Positions 15,681-22,506 of a DNA stretch of 42,250 nucleotides are shown piece after piece. This DNA is from DATKMK01 sp035541895 (GTDB taxonomy: Bacteria; Desulfobacterota; Binatia; HRBIN30; JACQVA1). A program made the translations under genes and the position numbers. The DNA lies in contig DATKMK010000071.1 in the NCBI GenBank assembly GCA_035541895.1, forward strand, positions 1-42,250. The letters run 5' to 3'. Under the pieces are notes generated by a model. The model ran no database searches, had not been told where the DNA came from, and worked only from the letters and a program-made list of their open reading frames with translations. Position 1 is the stretch's first letter; every line of letters starts with the position of its first letter.

Positions 15681-16691
15681 CTATGTTTTCCCCTGCAAAA
15701 CAGAGGGTGAGTACGAATAAGGCAAATCGTGGTCAAGATCAAGCTGGGACAACGCCGGGTGCCGCCAGCGCCGATGCCACCAGACCCACTCCGCCGGGTT
15801 GGCGCGAATCTGCGCTTCGATGGCGCCATTGAACGCGGCGGTCAACTCGCGGATCGCAGCCTTGCGGTCGCTGGTCGCCGGCATTTCAAAGGGCGGAAGA
15901 ATCGTGATGCGATGACCGCCGCTCGCTCGGCGTTGAATGAAGGCGGCAAGCACCGGCAAGTCCCGCCGCAGCGCCAGCGCCGCTGCCGCCGCTGGCGTGC
16001 GCGCCGAACGGCCGAAGAACGGGACCGAAACCGACGCCGCCTTGGTGTCCTGATCGATCAGCATTGCCAGCAGTCCACGACCTTTCAGCACGCGCAGCAT
16101 GTCGCGGGTGGCGCGTGGACTCTCGCGCAAAATGGTTTGGACACCGTGTCGGGTACGCAGATCGACGAGCAGCCGATTCAGCCGCGGTTCGTAGACGCGA
16201 CGAGCGATCGCCGCGACCGGTACGCCGCGGCGGGGGAAATACGAGGCGAGCAACTCCCAGTTGCCGATATGGCCGGTGATTGCGATCGCGCCGCGTTCCA
16301 TGGCCAGCACCGCGTTCAGGTGTTCCCACCCGACGACCTCGAAATAGTCATCGCCACCGGCGTGAATCTCGTGGGCCTTGGCAACCTCACAAAAACAGCG
16401 CGCGATATTGACGAACGACGCGCGCGCCAACCGCTCGCGGGCCGCGTCCGAGAGTTCGTCGCCGAACGCGACGCGAAGGTGCTCCAGTGCGAGACGGCGC
16501 GGCTTTCGCAAAACGTGGAACAGCAGTCCACCGACTCGTTCGGCGAGGGCGAGCGCAGTGGGGAGATCGAGCCGCGCGAGGATCGCCAGACCCACACGCG
16601 TCGGCCAATACACCAGCGCGTTCCTGCCCCGCCGTAACAGCCGTTGCAGCCGCGCCGATCGTTTGAACACCCGGCGAAGCGGATTGGCCAT
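15681..16691 (-). CDS. LpxL/HtrB-like lipid A acyltransferase (first copy)
   Basis: The protein has 336 residues. A basic N-terminus and hydrophobic segment (about 27-62) precede LALEHLRVAFGDEL, the catalytic GHIGNWELLASY with His141 and Glu146, VPFFGRSARTPAAAAALA near 222 and the closing NPAEWVWWHRRWR. This is the lauroyl/myristoyl acyltransferase pattern of lipid A late acylation. It begins 6 bases after kdsD, so it is clearly in the Kdo operon. It differs enough from the copy at 14071 to suggest a different position or chain specificity. Confidence 0.88.
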   Translation of the reverse strand: MANPLRRVFKRSARLQRLLRRGRNALVYWPTRVGLAILARLDLPTALALAERVGGLLFHVLRKPRRLALEHLRVAFGDELSDAARERLARASFVNIARCFCEVAKAHEIHAGGDDYFEVVGWEHLNAVLAMERGAIAITGHIGNWELLASYFPRRGVPVAAIARRVYEPRLNRLLVDLRTRHGVQTILRESPRATRDMLRVLKGRGLLAMLIDQDTKAASVSVPFFGRSARTPAAAAALALRRDLPVLAAFIQRRASGGHRITILPPFEMPATSDRKAAIRELTAAFNGAIEAQIRANPAEWVWWHRRWRHPALSQLDLDHDLPYSYSPSVLQGKT

Positions 16692-16697
16692 GGCCGC

Positions 16698-17729
16698 TTA
16701 CACCACGCCGGCGTGCAACAAGTCGTGGATGTGAATCACGCCGAGGGGACGATGCGCCGCGTCGACGATGAACAGCGAGGTGATGCTGTGCCGTTCCATG
16801 ATCGCCAATGCTTGCTCGGCAAGCGAGTTGGCATCAACCGTCAACGGCGCGCGATCACTGGTCTTCGGGTTGCTTGTCATCAACTCACGCGCCGTGAGCG
16901 CGCGCAGATCAGGGCTGCGCTCGAGCGCGCGACGCAAGTCGCCGTCCGTGACCACGCCCAAGAGCGCGCCGCCGCCGTCGACCACTCCGGTCACGCCCAA
17001 GCGTTTGGTCGTCATCTGCAGAATCGTATCTTTGAACGGCGTATCGATGGTCACGATCGGAATCTCGTCGCCGCGATGCATGAGATCCTCGACTTTGAGC
17101 AGTCGGCGGCCCAATGCACCCGAGGGGTGAAGGTGAGCGAAGTCGCTGGCCTTGAAGCCGCGCCGTTCGAGCAACGCGACCGCGAGCGCATCGCCGAGCG
17201 CGAGTTGCGCGGTCGTGCTCGCGGTCGGCGCCAGACCGAGCGGGCACGCCTCCTCGGGCACGGTGACGTCGAGCACCACGTCGGCGGCCCGCGCCAGCGT
17301 CGAACGCGGTTGGCCAGTGAACACGATCAACGGCAAGGCCATGCGCTTGAGCAGCGGCAGCAACTGCACCAGTTCGGTCTCGCCGCTGTACGAGAGCGCC
17401 ACGACCGCGTCGCCGCGCGCCAACATGCCGGAGTCGCCGTGCAACGCCTCGGCGGCGTGCAGAAACAACGCGGGCGTGCCCGTGCTGGCGAAGGTCGCCG
17501 CGATCTTGCGGGCGATCAATCCCGACTTGCCCATGCCGGTGACGACCACCTTGCCCTTGCACGATTGCAGCAGCGCGAGCGCGCGGTCGAACCGCTGGTC
17601 GAGTCGATCGGCCACCGCCGCGATCCCGGCCGTTTCGATAGCCAGCACGCGGCGCGCGCGTTTGACGTCGGGACTCGCCCCGCCGCGGCGCACCGCCGGC
17701 GGACGGCGGGCTTTACGCGGTAACGGCAT
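16698..17729 (-). CDS. kdsD: D-arabinose-5-phosphate isomerase (KpsF/GutQ family)
   Basis: The protein has 343 residues. An N-terminal SIS sugar-isomerase domain carries GMGKSGLIARKIAATFASTG near 65, LHAAEALHGDSGM near 90 and LSYSGET near 112. Two CBS repeats follow from about 208 (VEDLMHRGDEIP, and ARELMTSNPKTSD near 278). The enzyme converts ribulose-5-phosphate to arabinose-5-phosphate, the first committed substrate for Kdo. The basic N-terminal 25 residues are longer than usual. It overlaps the kdsA 3' end by 17 bases, which fits coupled production of the two consecutive Kdo enzymes. Confidence 0.94.
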   Translation of the reverse strand: MPLPRKARRPPAVRRGGASPDVKRARRVLAIETAGIAAVADRLDQRFDRALALLQSCKGKVVVTGMGKSGLIARKIAATFASTGTPALFLHAAEALHGDSGMLARGDAVVALSYSGETELVQLLPLLKRMALPLIVFTGQPRSTLARAADVVLDVTVPEEACPLGLAPTASTTAQLALGDALAVALLERRGFKASDFAHLHPSGALGRRLLKVEDLMHRGDEIPIVTIDTPFKDTILQMTTKRLGVTGVVDGGGALLGVVTDGDLRRALERSPDLRALTARELMTSNPKTSDRAPLTVDANSLAEQALAIMERHSITSLFIVDAAHRPLGVIHIHDLLHAGVV

Positions 17730-18537
17730 CGATCGCTCGCAGTTCGCGAAGCAACTGGTCCAACTCGCTCAGCCGATACGAGTTCGGCCCGTCGCTCAGC
17801 GCATGCTCGGGATCTTCGTGCGTTTCGAGGAACACCGCGTCGATGCCGACCGCCACCGCCGCACGCGCCAGCGGGCGAATGAATTGCCGCTGGCCGCCCG
17901 ACGCGCTGCCGTGACCGCCGGGCAATTGCACGCTGTGCCCGGCGTCGTACACCACCGGATAACCGAACTCCGCCATGACGGCGAGCGAACGCATGTCGGC
18001 CACCAAGTTGTTGTAGCCGAAGCTCGCTCCGCGCTCGGTCACCATGAGTTGCTGGTTACCGCTCGACGCCACCTTTTCGAGCAGCGGCCCGATGTCCCAC
18101 GGCGCGAGGAATTGCCCTTTCTTGATGTTCACCGGTTTACCCGCGCGCGCGACCGCGAGCAGAAAATCGGTTTGACGGCAGAGAAACGCGGGCGTTTGCA
18201 GCAGATCCGCCACCTCCGCAACCGCGGCGACTTGCGACGCCTCGTGTACGTCGGTCACGATCGGCACACCGACTTCGCGCTTGACCGCCGCCAGAATTTC
18301 CAACCCGTCGTGCAACCCGGGACCGCGATACGAGGCGAGCGAGGTGCGATTGGCTTTGTCGAAGGACGATTTGTACACGAACGGGATGCCGACCCGCTCG
18401 GTGATCTGCTTGATCGCCGCGGCGTGCCGGAGCGCGCTGTCGCGGCCCTCGATCACGCACGGGCCGCCGAGAAACGCCAGCGGCTGCGCGCCGCCGATCC
18501 GGACCGACCCGACGGGTACTTCGCGTCGCTCGCGCAT
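17713..18537 (-). CDS. kdsA: 3-deoxy-8-phosphooctulonate synthase, metal-dependent type
   Basis: The protein has 274 residues from ATG 18537. It condenses phosphoenolpyruvate with arabinose-5-phosphate. Visible motifs are YKSSFDKANRTS near 55, TDVHEASQV near 95, RQTDFLLA near 121, NIKKGQFLAPWD near 136 and TERGASFGYNNLV near 167. The first strand reads FLGGPCVIE with Cys27. Metal-dependent KdsA enzymes have Cys here (Aquifex type) and metal-independent ones have Asn (E. coli type), so this should be metal-dependent. Upstream in-frame codons continue into pyrG but look non-coding. It starts 2 bases after the pyrG stop and overlaps kdsD. Confidence 0.95.
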   Translation of the reverse strand: MRERREVPVGSVRIGGAQPLAFLGGPCVIEGRDSALRHAAAIKQITERVGIPFVYKSSFDKANRTSLASYRGPGLHDGLEILAAVKREVGVPIVTDVHEASQVAAVAEVADLLQTPAFLCRQTDFLLAVARAGKPVNIKKGQFLAPWDIGPLLEKVASSGNQQLMVTERGASFGYNNLVADMRSLAVMAEFGYPVVYDAGHSVQLPGGHGSASGGQRQFIRPLARAAVAVGIDAVFLETHEDPEHALSDGPNSYRLSELDQLLRELRAIDAVTA

Positions 18538-18539
18538 GC

Positions 18540-20198
18540 TCACTGCGCGACGCGCACCGCGGTGAGCAGCGGAATCCGCGACGCCTCGGACTTGTGCTGC
18601 ACCGCTGCGCGGATGAAGCCTTTGAAGAGGGGATGGCAATCGAACGGCCGCGACTTGAACTCGGGATGGAACTGGCAGCCGAGGAACCACGGGTGATCGG
18701 CCAGCTCCACGATCTCGACCAGCGCGTCGTCGGGCGACACGCCGCTGAGAATCAAGCCGTGCTTCGTCAGCGTCTCGCGATAGGCGTTGTTGAACTCGTA
18801 GCGATGGCGGTGGCGCTCGCTGATCTTGCGCTTGCCGTACAACCGCGCCGCCAGCGAATGCTCGCCGAGGACACACGGGTACGCGCCGAGCCGCATGGTG
18901 CCGCCCTTCTTGGTCACCATGCGTTGACCTTGCATGAGGTCGATCACCGGATGCGGGCTCTTCTCATCGACTTCGCTCGAGTTGGCGTGCGCCAGCCCGC
19001 AGGCGTTGCGCGCAAACTCGATCACCGCCATTTGCATGCCGAAACAGATGCCGAAGAACGGCACGCGTTCCTCGCGCGCGTAGCGCACTGCGGCGATCTT
19101 GCCCTCGGTGCCGCGCGGCCCGAACCCCATCGGTACGAGCACCGCGTCGGCGCGGGTGAGCGCATCAGGAAGATTGTCGGGCTCGATCTTTTCCGAATCG
19201 ATGAAGTCGAGTTCGACCTTGCACTCGTTGGCGATGCCGCCGTGAGCGAGCGCCTCGTTGAGGCTTTTGTACGAGTCGGTGAGGTCGACGTACTTGCCGA
19301 CGACGGCGACGCGGACGCGCTCCTGCGGATGCTTCACCGTCTGGACGATCTTCTGCCACTTCGCGAGATTGGGCGCGCCGGTCCACATGTTGAGCTTCTC
19401 GACCAGGCGTTCGTCGATGCCCTCGTCGTGCAAGACCAGCGGCACCTCGTAGATACACTCGACGTCGCGGGCGGTGATCACCGACTTCTCGTCGACGTTG
19501 CAGAAGTGGGCGATCTTGCCCTTGATCTTGGGTTCGAGCTGGCGGTCGGTGCGGCACAGCAAGATGTCCGGCTGGATGCCGAGACCGGTGAGCTCCTTGA
19601 CGCTGTGCTGCGTCGGTTTGGTCTTCACCTCGCCGGCGGTGGAGATGAACGGCACCAGCGTGAGGTGGATGTAGAGCACGTTCTCGCGCCCGCGATCCCA
19701 TTTGAATTCGCGGATGGCCTCGAGAAACGGCAAGCTCTCGATGTCGCCGACGGTGCCGCCGACTTCGCCGATGAGAATGTCGCAGTCCTCGGCGGCTGCG
19801 AGGATCCGACGTTTGATCTCGTCGGTGATGTGCGGGATCACCTGCACCGTGCCGCCGAGATAGTCGCCGCGCCGCTCGCGACTGATCACCGCATCGTACA
19901 CCTGGCCGGTGGTGAAGTTGTTCTTCTGGCTCATCCGCACCGACAGGAAGCGCTCGTAGTGACCGAGGTCGAGGTCGGTCTCGGCGCCGTCATCGGTGAC
20001 GAAGACTTCGCCGTGCTGGAACGGGCTCATCGTGCCGGGGTCGACGTTGATGTACGGGTCCATCTTGAGGATGGTGACCTTCAACCCGCGGCTTTCGAGC
20101 AGCGCGCCGATGGACGCGGACGCCAGTCCCTTTCCAAGCGACGACACCACGCCCCCGGTCACGAAAATGAACTTGGTTCGCTTCGGTTCGCCGGCCAT
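18540..20198 (-). CDS. pyrG: CTP synthase
   Basis: The protein has 552 residues. The amidoligase half opens KFIFVTGGVVSSLGKGLASA and contains MDPYINVDPGTMSPFQHGEV; the glutamine amidotransferase half has nucleophile Cys385 in FFGICFGMQMA and a His-Glu pair in CQFHPEF. It makes CTP from UTP, ATP and glutamine, which KdsB uses to form CMP-Kdo; pyrG beside kdsA is common. The oxyanion loop reads VPMGFGPRG where most CTP synthases have VPGGFG, a substitution worth checking. An AAGGGGGGA ribosome-binding site lies 5 bases before the ATG and 16 bases separate it from kdsB. Confidence 0.95.
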   Translation of the reverse strand: MAGEPKRTKFIFVTGGVVSSLGKGLASASIGALLESRGLKVTILKMDPYINVDPGTMSPFQHGEVFVTDDGAETDLDLGHYERFLSVRMSQKNNFTTGQVYDAVISRERRGDYLGGTVQVIPHITDEIKRRILAAAEDCDILIGEVGGTVGDIESLPFLEAIREFKWDRGRENVLYIHLTLVPFISTAGEVKTKPTQHSVKELTGLGIQPDILLCRTDRQLEPKIKGKIAHFCNVDEKSVITARDVECIYEVPLVLHDEGIDERLVEKLNMWTGAPNLAKWQKIVQTVKHPQERVRVAVVGKYVDLTDSYKSLNEALAHGGIANECKVELDFIDSEKIEPDNLPDALTRADAVLVPMGFGPRGTEGKIAAVRYAREERVPFFGICFGMQMAVIEFARNACGLAHANSSEVDEKSPHPVIDLMQGQRMVTKKGGTMRLGAYPCVLGEHSLAARLYGKRKISERHRHRYEFNNAYRETLTKHGLILSGVSPDDALVEIVELADHPWFLGCQFHPEFKSRPFDCHPLFKGFIRAAVQHKSEASRIPLLTAVRVAQ

Positions 20199-20214
20199 CG
20201 ATCCCCCCTTTCCG

Positions 20215-20955
20215 TTACGCCCCCGCCGCGATCAGCGCGCGCGCCCGTTCGAGGTCACGCGCGGTGTCGACCTCGATGGATGCCGTCGCGACTTCCACCA
20301 CCTTGATGCGAAATCCCCATTCGAGTGCGCGCAACTGTTCCAGTTGCTCGGTTTGCTCCAAAGGCGTCTGCGCCAGTCGGGCAAACGTCAGCAGAAAGTC
20401 GCGCCGGTACACGTACAAGCCGATGTGTTTGTAGCGGAGCACATCCGACGCCGCGCCGTCACGCCGGTACGGCAGCGGACTGCGCGAGAAGTACAGCGCA
20501 AAGTCGTCGCGATCGCAGACCACCTTGACCACGTTGGGATTGCGGAACTCCTCGTCGTCGCGAATCGCGGTCTTGATCGTCGCCATCGGCACGCCACTCT
20601 CGGCGCGCAACGGGGCAACCGCTGCGGCCACCATCGCCGGATCGAGCAACGGCAAATCTCCCTGCACGTTGACGACGATCTCGGCGTCGAGATCGCATGC
20701 GACCTCGGCGATGCGATCGGTGCCGGTGCGATGCGCCGAGCTGGTCATCGCCACCTCGCCGCCGAAATCCTTCACCGCCGCCGCGATGCGCGCGTCGTCG
20801 GTGGCGACCAGCACGCGATCAACGCCGTCGGCCTGTTGCGCGCGCTCGTACACGCGCCGGATCATCGGTTGGCCGTTGATATCTGCGAGGGGTTTGCCTG
20901 GGAGACGGGTGGATTCGTAGCGTGCGGGGATGATGGCGACAACGCGCGAGCCCAT
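20215..20955 (-). CDS. kdsB: CMP-Kdo synthetase (3-deoxy-manno-octulosonate cytidylyltransferase)
   Basis: The protein has 246 residues. The nucleotide-binding start VVAIIPARYESTRLPGKPLA is diagnostic, with VLVATDD near 48, SSAHRTGTDRIAEV near 72 and the C-terminal IEVDTARDLERAR. It activates Kdo with CTP in the cytosol. The metal-site motif reads VNVQGDLPLL where nearly all KdsB have QGDEP, so the neighbouring acidic residue is replaced by leucine. No ribosome-binding site is evident: the bases before the ATG are a T-run and hairpin (20961-20991). It heads the operon with pyrG, kdsA and kdsD. Confidence 0.94.
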   Translation of the reverse strand: MGSRVVAIIPARYESTRLPGKPLADINGQPMIRRVYERAQQADGVDRVLVATDDARIAAAVKDFGGEVAMTSSAHRTGTDRIAEVACDLDAEIVVNVQGDLPLLDPAMVAAAVAPLRAESGVPMATIKTAIRDDEEFRNPNVVKVVCDRDDFALYFSRSPLPYRRDGAASDVLRYKHIGLYVYRRDFLLTFARLAQTPLEQTEQLEQLRALEWGFRIKVVEVATASIEVDTARDLERARALIAAGA

Positions 20956-20960
20956 AAATG

Positions 20961-20991
20961 AAAAACCCGTGGCTCAGAGGTGAACCACGGG
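20961..20991 (-). terminator. Terminator-like hairpin in the kdsB leader
   Basis: On the minus strand CCCGTGG (20991-20985), a 12-base loop and CCACGGG (20972-20966) are followed by TTTTT (20965-20961), ending only five bases before the kdsB ATG. It has the form of an intrinsic terminator, yet lies between a good promoter and the first gene of an essential operon. It may be an attenuator, a 5' stabilising stem or a translational switch. Confidence 0.65.
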
Positions 20992-20996
20992 ACGCC

Positions 20997-21024
20997 CTTA
21001 TATCAAGCGCGCGCGCCAAGTCAA
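20997..21024 (-). promoter_or_regulatory. Sigma70-like promoter of the kdsB operon
   Basis: On the minus strand TTGACT (21024-21019) and TATAAG (21002-20997) are spaced 16 bases apart, each five of six to consensus. Transcription would start near 20990, at or inside the first arm of the hairpin. Confidence 0.7.
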
Positions 21025-21035
21025 AGTTGCGGGCA

Positions 21036-21055
21036 ACAGCGCTGTCTCGGACAGC
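21036..21055. repeat. Overlapping palindromes upstream of the kdsB promoter
   Basis: ACAGCGCTGT (21036-21045) is a perfect 10-base palindrome. It overlaps GCTGTC (21041-21046), TCG, GACAGC (21050-21055), a perfect 6-base inverted repeat. It lies about 12 bases upstream of the kdsB -35 box and 48 bases after the HEPN gene. It could be an operator or a weak terminator of the HEPN cassette. Confidence 0.45.
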
Positions 21056-21103
21056 TCTGAAGCAAGGTGGGGATGTGGGACGTTTCCGAATGCAGACACG
21101 GCG

Positions 21104-21655
21104 CTATAGCGCGGAAAAATCACGTGGCAGTTCCGCGCGTACGGCTTCTATGATCTGCCAAGCGATGAGGGGAGCAAATTCTTGCCCGCTTTTGTCGACC
21201 CAATACCGGCCATGTGCCAGCCAGTGGCGGTAGTTCAGCAACTGTACCAACTTTCGGAATCTGTGCGGGCGACCACTCGCCTGTTTCCAAATGTCCAAAA
21301 TGTCCTCGAACTTTACCCGCTGGCCATACTGCCGGGCAATGGTTCGGAACTCGCGACTGACACCGTCCTTCAAGCGTCTTCTGACGCGCTGCTCAAAGTC
21401 GATTCGGAAGGACGCTTCGAAGCTCGCGACGAGCGCGAGTGTAACCTGATCATCCAGCTCGTCCCGCATGTCTGAGAGCGCGTCCTCGTACTCGATCGAG
21501 GTGAGCTGGAAGAATGGGCCACCCCCGGTGGCGGCGATCGACTTGATGACCGCCTCATTCCGGAGCGCTGCAAGCGCGACCTGGCAACGCTCGTAATAGA
21601 GCCAAATGTCAGCTGGTCTGGGTCGGCTGACCGCGGTTGCCACGCCGCTGCTCAC
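21104..21655 (-). CDS. HEPN-type putative RNase of a two-gene cassette
   Basis: The protein has 183 residues and is mostly helical. Near the C-terminus LVQLLNYRHWLAHGRYWVDK contains Arg143-x4-His148, the R-x4-6-H signature of HEPN ribonucleases, with the usual glycine after the histidine. An acidic/basic helix VASFEASFRIDFEQRVRRRL (about 76-95) precedes it. The GTG start overlaps the stop of the upstream gene by 4 bases (GTGA), implying translational coupling. HEPN proteins with this motif are often toxins of toxin-antitoxin or abortive-infection systems. I recognise the RHWLAHGRYW block as conserved but know no characterised member. Base composition is more AT-rich than the flanking Kdo and proS genes. 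Confidence 0.65.
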   Translation of the reverse strand: MSSGVATAVSRPRPADIWLYYERCQVALAALRNEAVIKSIAATGGGPFFQLTSIEYEDALSDMRDELDDQVTLALVASFEASFRIDFEQRVRRRLKDGVSREFRTIARQYGQRVKFEDILDIWKQASGRPHRFRKLVQLLNYRHWLAHGRYWVDKSGQEFAPLIAWQIIEAVRAELPRDFSAL

Positions 21656-22128
21656 GCGAGCAGCTGACGAATCGTCCCGCGAAAGCTCTCCGCATTCAAA
21701 TCGGCTGTTTCAAATAGTGGACCTATGGGGGAGCCCGAAAGCCTGCGGGTCATGAACTTCCACAGCCCTTGGTCAACGCGAATTAGCGTCGCACGGTTTG
21801 GTCCAGACTCAAAATCCACCCGACCCGTTCCTCCAACGATCAATCTTCCTCTCGGCACAATTTGCACCGAGCGCGACCGTGGGGCGCGGATCGTCAGCGC
21901 GGGTGCCTGATATGTCCCTAAGTCATCCTCCGACACCGTTAGGCGATACTCTTCCACTGTCAGCAGGCGTTCCGTAACCGCGTCCCGGAGCCATTCCTTA
22001 AATTGCGAGATCAACGCGTGCAGATCACGAATCCAAGATTCTCGAATCTCCTCCCAATCGACCTGCTCCCGTTCCGCGTCGTGCTTCTGTTGTCGAAGGA
22101 AATCGATCAGAGGATCTGTGGTAGGCAT
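21652..22128 (-). CDS. Uncharacterised partner of the HEPN protein
   Basis: The protein has 158 residues from ATG 22128, which has GAGG 5 bases upstream; an ATG at 22164 is possible but less likely. The N-terminal half is a charged helix (QKHDAEREQVDWEEIRESWI) and the C-terminal half has beta character with LGTYQAPALTIRAP, VQIVPRGRLIVGGTGRVDFE and WKFMTRR. I do not recognise a named family. It overlaps the HEPN gene by 4 bases and comes first, the position of most antitoxins. No DNA-binding motif, signal peptide or membrane span is visible. Antitoxin or sensor function is inference from arrangement. Confidence 0.6.
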   Translation of the reverse strand: MPTTDPLIDFLRQQKHDAEREQVDWEEIRESWIRDLHALISQFKEWLRDAVTERLLTVEEYRLTVSEDDLGTYQAPALTIRAPRSRSVQIVPRGRLIVGGTGRVDFESGPNRATLIRVDQGLWKFMTRRLSGSPIGPLFETADLNAESFRGTIRQLLA

Positions 22129-22492
22129 ATCGACCTCTGACGGTACCGTACGGCCGCAGTCCATATGCTGTCAACCACGCAGCATGAAACCAACCGAAAC
22201 GCCGCGCCCGAATCGTCACTCTCGATGAACGCCCAGTAGTACAACGCCGTCATGAGGTAGATGTCATCTACCAGTCGAACAAGATTGGAGCGGGATCAGA
22301 GCCAGCCGCTATGAGTCTCGGCAAGACGTGCTTCCGCAAGGTGCGAGCTGCGGGCAACGTTGAGTCGGGCAGAATATTGAGAGCGGTGCCGCCGCCTTGC
22401 AACAGTACACTACCAGCATTCCGAACTCGGTCGTGGAGATTCCGCGCTTGACCTGATTTCTGGCAGTCACTAAGGTCGAGCAACTCCATCAC
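22107..22492 (-). pseudogene. Possible frameshifted remnant between the HEPN cassette and proS
   Basis: A 74-codon frame starts at 22492 (MMELLDLSDCQKS) and stops at 22268 after PAPILFDW. Shifting one base there gives LVDDIYLMTALYYWAFIESD, which reads like continuing protein and runs to a stop at 22107, overlapping the next gene. Joined, the two pieces look like one helical protein broken by a frameshift. I cannot name a family, and a short independent gene plus chance sequence is possible. Together they fill a 340-base stretch that otherwise holds nothing I can see. Confidence 0.3.
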
Positions 22493-22506
22493 AGACAGGA
22501 TTACTC

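Noticed and set aside
18538..18876. N-terminal extension of kdsA into pyrG
   Set aside because: KdsA homologues start near the ATG at 18537; the extension is an out-of-frame copy of the pyrG 3' end.
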